Shown here in pieces: positions 1 through 11,085 of a DNA stretch of 64,000 nucleotides. The DNA is from Monosporascus cannonballus. Taxonomy: Eukaryota > Ascomycota > Sordariomycetes > Xylariales. A model generated the notes under the pieces. The model did not search any database. It saw only the letters and a list, made by a program, of their open reading frames with translations, and was not told the origin of the DNA. The first letter of the stretch is position 1, and each line of letters starts with the position of its first letter. Made by a program: the position numbers and the translations under genes. The DNA is taken from positions 248,001 through 312,000 of the forward strand of contig QJNS01000008.1 in assembly GCA_004154925.1 (NCBI GenBank). Reading direction: 5' to 3'.

Positions 1-2385
1 AAAGTATTTTTTATTATAATTAAATTAACCGGTCGTATATAAAAATAATAATATTAATAATAGCCGCGTAATATAATTAATATTATTATATCGTATAATA
101 TATGAAAAATATAAATAAATTTGGGCTTTTTTAAAAAAATCAAAATAATATCGAAATTTTTTGTCGATAAAAATAATATTAATTAATAATTAATAATTAT
201 TTTTAATTATGTTAAAACTATTATTGCCTTATAGAATGTCGACCGTATTAAAAATATTTCCGGGCCCGTACTTATCCCATAAAAAGGTTTTATTCGATAT
301 AATTTAATTAGGGTCGTATTATTTAAAAAATAATATATATAAATTATATTTTTAAATTAAAAAATAAAATATTTACCAATGATTTATTAAAGAATTTAAA
401 ATATTAAGTAATATATTATTGATAAATTATAATAAATATTTTTCGTTAAAAATATTATTTATTAACATATCCCGATTAAGATCCCGTAATTTTTCCTTAA
501 TATATCCAGTCAAACCAAAATATATAGAAATTATTTTATATATAATAAATTTAAATTCGGTAAATTTGGTTTTCGACAAAAGGTTTTCGATTAAGGTATT
601 CTGGAAAATTCCATATACATTAAACTTTTTATTATAAATAATTTATATCAGATATATAATTTTTACCAAAATACTATAAATATATAAATATTATATATAT
701 AAAAAATAAAAGGTTCCAAAAAATGTAATTTCGGCAATTTTTAATATAATTATATTATTTTTTTAAAAAATTAATAATTTATTTTTAAAGTTGTTTAAAC
801 TTTATATGTCCTTATTATATTATTATATTAATAAATACGTATAAATATAAACAGGAAATTTATTTATATATGGAATAAAATAAAAATAAAAAGGATATAT
901 TATTTCGTATTATATAAATCGGTTATTTCGACGAAATTAAAGTATATTTTTTAAATATAATTAATTTCTTTTAAATTTTTATAAATAAGATATAAGGTTT
1001 CGAAAACCGATAAAATACTTTTTTAAATTTATATATCTTTTAAAAAAATTTCGATAATCGTTATAAATATTATCGATAATATTTTTATTTTCGTTAATAA
1101 TATTTAACAAAATCGAACAATACTTATTTTACTATATACGTTTTCATTTAAAAAAACCGGGAAACCTTTATTTATTACGTATACAAAATCCGGATAATAT
1201 TAATTACGAAATAATAAGAAATATTAAGAGATATTAAATATTATTATAATATTTTAAAAATTATTTTATTTATAATATTTATTAGGCCGCAATATATATC
1301 ATTTTAATCTTTTTTTACGGATACGTTTATAATAATACATAAAAACGGTAATAATATTTTGTATCACGGTACTGTATCTATATTGTATATTACGAATACA
1401 ATTTTGAATATTAAAATTATTTTATTAAAATACGATATTCTTTTATTATATCTGGTTATAAAACGCGGCTTACTTTAATTAAAATTATGTTATTATAAAA
1501 GAATTTATACAATTCTTTTAATTCTTTTTCATAACCGAAATATCTTTTTATTTAACGTATTAAAATTTTTGGAAGAATTTAGCCTTTTTAATATATTAAT
1601 GGAATTTTGTAATAAATCCGAAAATTTTAGAACTTTGTATAACAAATAAAGTAAATATTTGCCGTGAAATATGGAAATTTTCTTAATTATAATAATTAAA
1701 ATTATAAAAAAATTATATAAAAATATCCGGATGGTTATTATAATAAAACCGTTTCGTTTTGAATTTCGTATTATATAATTTTTCTTTTTTTCAATATTTA
1801 ATTATTTAATTTAAAATTTTAAATTAATTTAAGGTAAGCGCTTTTATAAAATTTTAATTTTTGGCCAAAATAATATAAATTATTTTAATTTCGAATAATA
1901 TTTTTTTCGGCCGGCGGCAAAATTTAAGCCTTTTTGCAAATGTTATAAATTTCTTATATAATATATTATGGTATTTGTAATTAATAAGGTTATAATTAAT
2001 AATAATTTTAAATTCTTATTAATTTTTATGTATTATTAATTTATTACGTAATCGTTTTTTAATACGTTAATTAAACGTTTAACTTTAACGGTTAAATTAA
2101 TCGTTCGGCTATTGTTATATAAGATTTAATTACGAATAAAATTTTCGAATCCTATATCTGTTTATTATTTTTGCTATAATATTATAGTACGTATACGTAT
2201 ATTTTGTTTTTTTAGACTTGCGCGATAAAATTAGAGGAATTTGAATTTATCATATTTTAAAAACGGGGATAATAATGCGACGGGGTTAAGTTATAATTAT
2301 TAAATACGTTAAGGTTTAGGAATAATAAACGGGTTTTAATTAGGATTATTATAATATTAATAATAAGTTATAATTAAAATAATTG

Positions 2386-2409
2386 TATATATATATATAT
2401 ATATATATA
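2386..2409. repeat. TA dinucleotide tract, left arm
   Basis: An uninterrupted (TA)n run of 24 bases. A shorter run lies at the mirror position in the right arm (4737-4754), so the tract was present in the repeated element before the two copies diverged in length. Confidence 0.9.
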
Positions 2410-2505
2410 GTTATAAAAATATTTTATTATTAAGTTATTACGATTTTGGTTGTTTTTAAGAAACAAATTTATAAAACGGAACCTTTTTTTGCATAATTAC
2501 AACTT

Positions 2506-2617
2506 AGGCCTCGCTGGCTCGTTACGGGGATTTGGGATTTGATTGGTTAATATTTAACGTTGTGGAACGGTACTTGAGTAACTTTGAAGAAATTGGGAAA
2601 ACGAGCTAGGGAGGCCT
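2506..2617. repeat. 112-bp unit with 18-bp terminal inverted repeats, left arm tip
   Basis: It begins AGGCCTCGCTGGCTCGTT and ends AACGAGCTAGGGAGGCCT, which are near-perfect inverse complements, giving a 112-bp unit shaped like a miniature inverted-repeat element or a transposon sub-terminal repeat. An equally long copy sits at 4529-4640 in the right arm. It is followed by GAGCTAACTGAGGTAA, also shared with the other arm, after which homology stops. It may be a small element that inserted before duplication, or part of the larger transposon's end. Confidence 0.7.
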
Positions 2618-3857
2618 GAGCTAACTGAGGTAAAGAATAATCGCAATTATTGTAACTATTCTGGTGCTTACAGCTGCATATATACTGGAGTTGCTACGGT
2701 GGACCAAGCCGTAACATAATACGGATATACTGTTTGAACCTATTGGACAAAAAATACAAGCCTTACACTGCCATGGTAATTACTTTCCTATTTGGGAAAT
2801 CAGTTCTCGGCACACAAAAAGCGACTTCATAACTCTTATTTATTTCCTTCGTTCTTTTGTGCGTTAAAATTCGAATGACGCTATTCCGGTATTCCGGTTT
2901 TCTTAAATACATGATTTTTTTTTTCCTTTAACGAGCCGATGCCAAGTTGCAGTAATTTCCATTTATGGAATAACAGGTTGATGGCAGACTTATTTTAAGT
3001 CATAGCGTCCCCACTTAGCTGAACGACTAAGATGCGCATCGAGGCTTGGCGATCTCCGTATCCCACCTTACGTAAGGTACGTACTCCCGACCTAGCGTCC
3101 GAGTTTGCATACGGTTCTATGTGCCTCCATGAAGGGGATATTTATGGCTTGTAATTCCTTCGTTCCTTTACTGGAGAAGTTATATTTAACAGATACCGCA
3201 ATAACTCGATATATTCGTTCAAAGCTGGATTTTTAATTAATATAATGGCACGGAGATTCCTTAATGTATTATACATATTAAAGGACAGATGCAACGCTTT
3301 TGAAAGCTATAAAATTGATAACAAAAGCCAAAGACCGCTAATTTTATTGTAGTATAGCGATGGACTAGTAAAAGGGTTTGTAAGTTTCGGAAAAAAATAA
3401 TTTTGTTCCGGGTGATCCCTCGTTATTAAACAGAATCCTTTTTACGACGGAATACCTGTAAAAGTCGACATACTTTAAGACTACCGCAAAACTCCAAGGC
3501 CCCGGAAAAACACCTCCTGGCTATTAGGCGCAAAAACATGGTTTGAAAAGCTATACGGGCCGAGTAACGGGGGCTAAAATAGGCTAACGCAATGGCTTTT
3601 TATAACGCGGGGGGAATATGCTATTCTTGATTAAACTAATCGAATGCAAACTAAAAGCCGGGATTATGTTAGCCATAAAGGAAATTATTCCGTCTTGGAA
3701 ACATTCCAGAAAAGCGCTTTGGCCTGTATTAGCGTTAGAGTATATCGAGATTTTACGGTATCCCAGGTAACGATTAACCCGGGTCGTAACTATGGAATAA
3801 GTAAATTCCATCCCGTAAAACGGATAGAATGCTATCCGATATTCTCTAAATTCACAG

Positions 3858-3863
3858 TATAAA
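3858..3863 (+). promoter_or_regulatory. Possible TATA element of the secreted-protein gene
   Basis: TATAAA about 100 bases upstream of the start codon, followed by pyrimidine-rich sequence around 3905-3960 that could hold the transcription start. Position and spacing suit a fungal promoter, but this is a six-base match with no experimental support. Confidence 0.35.
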
Positions 3864-3961
3864 GGATGGTCCTGTTACCGGCCGAGTTTAATTATTTCAA
3901 AATAACGCTCGCCTTAGTTCTCAAAATTACAATTCGTTTTCCAAATTCCTTACCCAACAAA

Positions 3962-4349
3962 ATGAAGCTCTCCGCTTTCACCCTTCTTGCTACCGTTTTC
4001 CTCTCCTCCACGGCTTCGGCTGCTGTTGCGAACGTCCCTCGCGATACTGTCGATACTGGTATCTTGCTCGAGCCTAAACAATGCGGTGCCGCCGATTTCT
4101 GCAGGGGCACAGGGGGAGGCAAGCTATGTAATAATCGCGTAAGTGCTTAAGGAGCCCACTTTCTAAGTTTCAAGTCTAATGCCTCTGCTAGTACAAAAAA
4201 TGTTCAGGCCCCTCAGGAAAATACAAGTCGGATAAACGCTGCGGTTTCGGTTGGCAGTGAGTCTTTTCTATTGAGACCGTTGAAATACCCGAACCTGCCC
4301 AAATTTATCTAATAATGATACTAGGAGATGCTGCTGTTACTACGATTAA
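3962..4349 (+). CDS. Small secreted cysteine-rich protein, candidate effector (3 exons)
   Basis: Proposed exons are 3962-4138, 4192-4256 and 4325-4349, giving 88 residues. The start has a good fungal context (CAACAAAATG). Residues 1-20 form a classical signal peptide: Lys2, a hydrophobic core to about residue 14, then STASA with likely cleavage after Ala20. The mature part of about 68 residues has eight cysteines (41, 47, 56, 63, 76, 83, 84, 85), an even number suited to disulfides, with a Cys-Cys-Cys run near the C-terminus. Intron 1 is phase 0; intron 2 splits Gln81. If intron 2 is not spliced, a stop at 4258-4260 gives 81 residues with only five cysteines, so the three-exon form is preferred. 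There is no RIP damage: codons are C-ending and CpA is retained, unlike everything around it. Size, signal peptide, cysteine content and isochore location fit a fungal apoplastic effector. No homologue recognised; role in host interaction is inference. Confidence 0.72.
4139..4191 (+). other. Intron 1 of the secreted-protein gene
   Basis: 53 bases with donor GTAAGT, branch-like CTAAT (4176-4180) and acceptor GCTAG. It joins Arg59 to Tyr60 in phase 0 and brings the downstream frame with Cys63 and Cys76 into register. Without splicing the frame stops at 4148-4150, inside the intron. Confidence 0.72.
4257..4324 (+). other. Intron 2 of the secreted-protein gene
   Basis: 68 bases with donor GTGAGT, branch-like CTAAT (4310-4314) and acceptor ACTAG. 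Removing it replaces an immediate TGA with a short third exon carrying three consecutive cysteines and a stop at 4347-4349. Donor, branch and acceptor are all typical of ascomycete introns, but the exon is only 25 bases, so transcript evidence would decide. Confidence 0.6.
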
Positions 4350-4512
4350 AGTCGCCTTTAAACTTTTCCAAGTCGGAAACCTATGCGACCATCCTATTTT
4401 CAGCCAATCTTAACTCGCAGCTTGTTAAGGCGGTTATGGGATTAAGACATATTAATTCTAGGCGGGCCCCTGCCCGCTGCTTCAGAAATCACTTCACCTC
4501 CTTACGTATAAA

Positions 4513-7175
4513 TTACCTCAGTTAGCTCAGGCCTCCCTGGCTCGTTTTCCCAATTTTTTCAAAGTTACTCAAGTACTGCTCCATAACGTTAAATCTTAAT
4601 TAATCAAATCCCAAATCCCCGTAACGATCCAACGAAACCTGAATTGTAATTACGTAAAAACGGTTTCGTTTAATATATTTGCTTTTTTAAAAAAACAAAA
4701 ATCCGTAATAACTTAATAATAATACGTTTTTATAATTATATATATATATATATACGATTACCTTAATTATGGCTTATTATTAATATTACGATAATCCTAA
4801 TTAGGATCTATTTGTTATTTTTAAACCTTAACGCGTATAATAGTTATAACCCGAACCCATTATATTATTATTTTCTTTTTCAAAATACGATAAATCCAAA
4901 TTCTCTTAATTTTACCGGGCCACGCCTTTAAAACAAAATATACGTACGTATACCTTAAATTTTTAATATTAACATAAAAAAATTAATATAACGTTTGAAA
5001 ATTTTATTCGTAATTAGGTTTTTTACGACGATTTAGGCCAAATTACCAGTTCGACCGTTCGAATTAATTAATTAATTAACGTTTTAAAAAAAAACAAATA
5101 CGCGAAAAGTTATTAATATACGAAAATTAACAGGAATTTTTGATTCCGGTTAATTAAGACCTTATTGTACGCAGATATTATAATATATTATACGGAAAAT
5201 TTATAACTTTTATAAAAAAGCCTGGATTCTGTTACCCGTTAAAAAAAATATTACTTAAAATTAAAATAATTTATACCATTTTAAACGAAAATTAATACTT
5301 TATAAAAGTATTTATTTTTAATTGGTTTAAATTTTTAAATTAAGTAATTATATACTTTAAAAAAACTAATAATCGTATAATACGAAATAAAAAACGAAAC
5401 GATTCCGTAATAATAACGATCCGGATATTTTTATATATTTTTTTATAATTTTAATTATTATAATTAAAATAATTTCCCAAATGAACGGTAATTATTTACC
5501 TTATTTATTAAGCAAATTTTTGTTATTTTTAAATTTATTACGGAATAATATCGATATATTAAAAAGATTAGGTATTTACGAAAGTTATTATACGTTAAAT
5601 AAAGATATAATTCGGTTAACGGAGGAAATTAAGATAACCGTATTAATTTCTTTTTAATTATATAATTCTAATTAAGATATATTACGTTTTATAATTAGGT
5701 ATAATAAGGCGATATCGTATTTTGATATAATAATTTTAATATTTAAAATTATGTTTATAATATAACGTTTCGATATAATACCGTTATGCGGAATATTATT
5801 ACCGCCTTTATCCGTTATTATAATCGTATTTTTAAAAAAAGATTAAAATAATTTATATTCCGGCTTTATTAATATTATAACATAAAATAATTTTATAAAA
5901 CGTTATAATAATATCTGGTACCGCCTGATTTTTTTTATTAATACGTTTTATAAACGTAATAAATAGAAATTCTTTAATTTTTTTAAATTAAAACGTATTC
6001 CGTATAATAAGTACCGTTCGATTTCGTTAAATACAATTAACGAAAATAAAGGCATTATTAACGGTACCTATAACGTTTATCGAAAGCTTTTCTAAAAAAT
6101 ATGTAAATTTAAAAAAAAATAATTTCGGTTTTCGGAACGTTTTTATTTTATTTATGAAAATTAAAAAGCAATTAGTTATATTTGGAAAATATAGGCTAAT
6201 TAAACTGAAACAATTAATCCATACGATAAAAAACAGTAATTCTTTCTTATTCCTACTTTATTTTATATATAAATAAATTTTCTGCTTATATTTATACGTA
6301 TTTAATAGCCTGATAATATAATCGGGACGCATAAAATATAAATAATTTTGGAAGTAAATTATTAATTATTAAATAAAATAACGTAATTATATTAAAAATT
6401 GCCGAAATTTTATTTTTTTAAACTTTTTATCCTTTATATATATAATGTTCGTATAATTGTGTTATTTCTGCAAGAATTACGTATCCGACATAAATTACTT
6501 ATAATAAAAGCATTTAACGTATATAGAATTTCCCGGAATACCTTAATCGAAAACCTTTTTTCAAAAGCCAAATTTATCGAATTTATAAAATATATATATT
6601 CCCGGTTAACCGTCGCCGAATTTAAATTTATCGCGTATAACGTAATTTCTAAATATTTTGGTCGTACCGGATGGATAAGGAAAATTTTGCAAGATTTTGA
6701 TTAAAACGTATTAATAAATAAGGATCTTTCTGACGAAAATCTTTTATTATTATTTGCTAATAGTATATTACTTAATATATAAATAATTTAACGAATAATT
6801 CGTAAATATTTTATTTTTTAATTCGGGAATATAATTTATTTTTATTATTTTTAGGCGGCGTAATCCTAATTAAAACGTACTAAATAAGGTTTTTTTATTG
6901 GATAATTACGGGACCGGAAATATTTTTAATACGGCCGATATTTTATAAGGCGATAACTTTTTTAATATTATTAAAAATAATAATTAACCGTTAATTAATA
7001 TTATTTTTATTAATAAAGAATTTCGAAATTATTGTTGTTTTTTTTAAAAAGCTTAAATTTATTTATGTTTTTTATATATTATATAATATAACGCCGTTAA
7101 TTATATTAAATAATTAATACCGATATTATTATTTCTTTTTTATAAAGCCGGCTAATTTAACTATAGCAAAAAAAC
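4513..7175 (+). repeat. Right arm of large inverted repeat (RIPed transposon copy)
   Basis: Inverse complement of 1-2633 (see left arm), centred near 3585. The inner tip 4513-4640 is only lightly mutated; outward the sequence becomes strongly RIPed. The matched part ends at 7175 only because the left arm leaves the window, so the element itself probably runs on to about 7935. It carries a TA tract at 4737-4754 and coding-like plus-strand sequence from about 5550. Confidence 0.88.
4529..4640. repeat. 112-bp unit with terminal inverted repeats, right arm tip
   Basis: Second copy of the unit at 2506-2617, inverted. One end reads AGGCCTCCCTGGCTCGTT; the other, AACGATCCAACGAAACCT, is the same sequence with mainly C-to-T type changes. 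Both copies are exactly 112 bases, which supports a real unit rather than a chance palindrome. Confidence 0.7.
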
Positions 7176-7935
7176 ATTTTATTTCGACTGGATATTACGT
7201 TTTAAAATATTAAATTAAATACTTATTAATTCGATTTTAATATGAAATCTAATTCCGATAAAATTTAAGGAAAAAATATAAAGAATATTTAATCGAAAAA
7301 GCGAATAATATAATTTATGGCTTATTGGCAAACTAAGCTAATCGAAAAATAATATATATAATATTAATATTATTTTTTTCCGAAATTCGTTTTTAATTAA
7401 ATACCATATATCCTTATAATGCGAATTTTATGCCCGTTATGCTTTTTCGCGAAATAAACGTTACGTTATTCGGAACTTTCGTAACGAAATCCTGAAATAC
7501 GTTTATTTTTTGCTTCGGAATTTTTAATTTATTAAAGGATATCCGTTTTGGATTAAAAAGAACGGCTAGGTTTCCGAAGATATTTTGGCCGTAAACCGTA
7601 AAGTTATAAAAATTAAATTTGTCGATTTTAATAATACCGTACCTATTATTAATAATATAAGTAAGCTTAATTAATTAAATACGGCAAAAAATAAAAATTA
7701 ATTTGTAAATAGCCTTAACGTAATTATTCGAAAAGGTTTTAATCCCGAATTTATTAAGGATAATTTGGTTCTGGATAACCGTAATATCTTATATATAGAA
7801 AGAAATTATGATTTTATAGTATAAATTATCGATAATTTAATTAATAATTTTAATTAAGGCGGTCCGTTATCGTCGTCGTCGTTATCGGATAAGCAAAATA
7901 AGGATTTATCATACGAAAATAAACCGTTAATATAA
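5550..7935 (+). pseudogene. RIP-broken protein of an unclassified transposon
   Basis: Three plus-strand stretches read like protein interrupted mainly by TAA/TAG that RIP could make from CAA/CAG: about 5550-6175, 6399-6780 (contains a 101-codon open frame at 6399-6704) and about 7370-7930. The last ends in a Ser-rich, acidic tail encoded by the TCGTCGTCGTCG tract near 7871, typical of a C-terminus. No RT YxDD, integrase or DDE signature could be recognised, so class I or class II is undecided. The left arm has the same sequence on the minus strand. It cannot make a full-length product. Confidence 0.4.
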
Positions 7936-10900
7936 TTTTTTATTTTTTTCTTATTTTATATTTTTTTCTAAATGATATGGTATTTATATTATAATTTTAA
8001 TATTAATATAACTTTATTATTTACGTAATTTTGATTAATTAATTTTAAAATCGTTTTATATGTTATTATAATTACTTAATTGTTATATTAACGTAATTTG
8101 TTTATTTTCGGTAATAAAACCGTAAATAAGAAAATAATATTTTATAATATAATACGCAGCATAATTATTAACGAAATTAATATAAGTAATTAAGTTTATA
8201 ATTTACGTAATCCTAATTAATTATATTTTATTTAAACGTTTCGCTTTTTGTAAAATTATATAAAAATATTATATTATTTATAATTAAATATAACGCATAA
8301 TTTTGGGTTAATCTGTATACCCCGTTTGTAATTAACTTATTAATTAACGTTTTTAAGTATTTTCTGAAATTCTTTTCCCCCGTTTTGCCTTTTTTTGCGT
8401 ATTATTATAACTTGTATATCAATAACTCCTTTTACGTTTTCGGGTCCCAAAATTTTATTCGTTTTAAACGTAAGATTTACATTTAAATTATTTTAAAAAT
8501 TTTTATTCGGACCATATAATAATGCCGAATATTTGGGGATTACGTATAAATATTTTTTGCCGCGTTTTTATGCGTAATTTATATACTTATTATTCGTATA
8601 ATTCCGTAAATTATAATATCCGTAAAATAATTACATAATATGTATTTTCTAATTAGGCAACCCGGTTTATAAAGTTATAAACCTTTTTTCGTATCGTTTA
8701 TATAATATCCGGTTTATATAACGTTTTTGTTAAATTGCGAAAACCGTAATTAATCGAAAATCCGTAATTAATTTAATAATTTAATAACCTATATGGCCGG
8801 TATAATCCGTTATAACGTAAATTTTATTTTACCGGTTATTATTATTGAAAATATCTTAAAATATATTATTAATATTTAATATTTATATAAATACCGTATT
8901 TTTCTGTAATAAAAAATTTGATTTATAATATAAACTTTTCGTAATATTACCGAACTTATAAATTTCCACTAATTATAGAATTTTCTTAATTAATATATAT
9001 TCGTATTAATACCAAAACATAAAATATTTATTTTTTTTCCAATTTTCCGTTATATTAATATAACCTTATAACATATACCTAATATTTAAAATCGGTTACG
9101 TATAATATGTATTTTTCGTAAAAAATATCTTATATCTTAAAACAGTTAAATACTGCTAAATTAAAACGAAAATACTTTAATCGGGATTACGCCGTCGGAT
9201 TTACTTTTTCGTAAATTATTCTAATACCGGTTCCGATTATTTTTTAATTTAAGATCTTATTACCCGTCCTTAAAATTATTTTTCGGGGATATTATTAACG
9301 AATTTAATTTCTTTAGCCGGGCAAGCAAAGTTTTTTAAGTTTATTCGGAATATATTATCGGGAATTATAACGGAAATTAGTTTTATTATATCGGCAAGGA
9401 ATTTAATTATCCTTTATAATATCGTAAAATATATAAAAGTATATATTATAATATGGATTTCGGATATTAAATAAATGGAAAATTAATTAATAATTATTAT
9501 ATCGTAAATAACGTAATTTTATATGTTAAAATATAATAAATATTTGGAATTAGAAGAAATTATAATTAAATAAATAATATTAAATATATATTAAGTATTT
9601 ATAATAATTATATTTAATATATATTTAATCGAAATAATTTTATGAATTACATTAAAAAATTTATAATAAAATATAAATTTCGTATAATTTATATATAGTT
9701 ATTAAGCTTTTTTTTATTTATTAATATTTCGTTATAAAAATAATATTAATTTTTTATTTATACTTAATAACCCATATAAACCTAATAATTTACATATTTA
9801 TAATTACATAATCCTAAAATTCATATATATTTTAATTTTAATTATATATAATATTTTAAAATATTTTAATAACTTTTTTATTATTTATAAGCTTTATTCG
9901 TATATTATAAATACTTATATATTCCTTATTAATATTAATAATATATTTGGTAATTATTTAATATATAAATTTTATCTTATTTATCATATTTTATATTTTT
10001 TATTTGTATTTTTAGTTTTAATTAAGCCGAATTTATATCGGTAAACTTATAATATTATTAAATTTTCTAATTATAATTACTTATTTATATATATCTAATA
10101 TTATGTAATTATTATAATGGTATTACCGCCGTTTAATAAAGCAAAATACGGTAATTATATTCGGAAAATATATGGCAATTTAGCAAAAAATTAAAACATA
10201 TATAAAAATCGTAACGGTATTAAGTTATTTTTCGATACGAATTATATTAATTGCGGTATTATTTTCCGTATTTTATTTTTTATTATATATATTGTTTTTC
10301 CAAACTTTGCCCCAGCTCATAAAATAAATTTTCCTTAAGTTAAATAATTATTCGATAAAATCCTAATATTATAAGGTTTTTATAAAAAGGATTTTATTAT
10401 TATATGTTAAAAAACGTAAATTGCTTACCGTTATATATATATTAACGCATATTTTATTTACGATAATTTCGAAATAATATTTAAATAAATATTCCGAGAT
10501 TTTAATTATATATATATATCTTATAAAAAGTTAATAAAAAATATATTTATATATTTTAACGATTTTTAAATTTCGTTTTTATTAAATCCCAAAAAAGCTA
10601 TTAAATAATATATAATATTATTCGTTTTTTATACCAAAATACAGTAATAAAATTATTAATACGGATAATACAAATTATTAAATAATAAATTTTTAAAACC
10701 GCAAAATAAATGTTTTTCATATTATAAATTTAACTGGCATATATTCCTTAAAAAACCGTATAATTTGGGCCGTTAATTATTTTCGGAAATTTATAATTTA
10801 TAACGATTTGCATAATATAAATAATACTAAAAATATAGTAATTTTATGATCCTAATTAAAAAAAATATAAAATTGTAATATATTTTATAATATATATTAT

Positions 10901-11085
10901 ATAAACGTTATTTTTATAATATTAAACAAAAAGAAAATCCGTAATTATACGTAATTAATTACCAAATAAATAACCTTATATAAAAATTAAATTCTTAAAT
11001 ACCGTAACATATTCGGTATTAATATTAAGGATTTCGGCGGTTACCCGGAATATCCGATTATTATTATACTTATATAAGATTTTAA
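7936..11085. repeat. Decayed AT-rich repeat sequence
   Basis: Strongly RIP-like sequence with no intact frame. A minus-strand coding-like patch at about 8340-8480 (lysine-rich with few stops) and a less depleted patch at about 9180-9420 suggest remnants of further transposons. No LTR pair, terminal repeats or family motif could be assigned. Confidence 0.5.

Larger units (their letters stand above)
1..2633 (-). repeat. Left arm of large inverted repeat (RIPed transposon copy)
   Basis: The reverse complement of this stretch matches 4513-7175 along its whole length. Examples are 241-300 against 6875-6945, 541-610 against 6500-6590, 841-900 against 6240-6300, 2281-2380 against 4760-4860, and the inner tips 2506-2633 against 4513-4640. 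The copies differ mainly by C/T and G/A changes, as expected of RIP. The arm starts outside the window, so its full length is unknown. Its coding-like strand is minus, mirroring the right arm. The open frame at 419-637 lies inside the repeat and is not a gene. The last 130 bases have near-normal composition. The element family was not recognised. Confidence 0.88.
2634..4512. other. Island 1: ordinary-composition sequence between inverted arms
   Basis: Composition changes sharply from RIPed AT-rich DNA to balanced sequence rich in CpA and TpG. The island is single copy within this window. From 2634 to about 3850 I see no gene: frames are short, and the overlapping frames at 3584-3811 and 3644-3862 have no recognisable content, splice support or start context. 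The first part probably holds old non-coding sequence and the upstream region of the secreted-protein gene at 3962. Sequence 4350-4512 is its 3' flank. The island ends exactly where the inverted arm begins (TTACCTCAG at 4513). Confidence 0.8.

Noticed and set aside
3584..3862. Overlapping frames on both strands upstream of the secreted-protein gene
   Set aside because: Opposite-strand overlap, no domain, no supporting start or splice sites; more likely promoter and leader sequence.
3892..4122. Minus-strand 76-codon frame
   Set aside because: Complete overlap with exon 1 of the secreted-protein gene, whose plus-strand reading has a signal peptide and proper introns.
4328..4525. Plus-strand 65-codon frame beginning with a Leu run
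   Set aside because: It starts inside exon 3 out of frame and runs into the inverted repeat; no independent support.
6399..6704. 101-codon frame as a stand-alone gene
   Set aside because: It lies in the RIPed inverted-repeat arm and is part of a longer broken transposon frame; the mirror copy in the left arm is disrupted.
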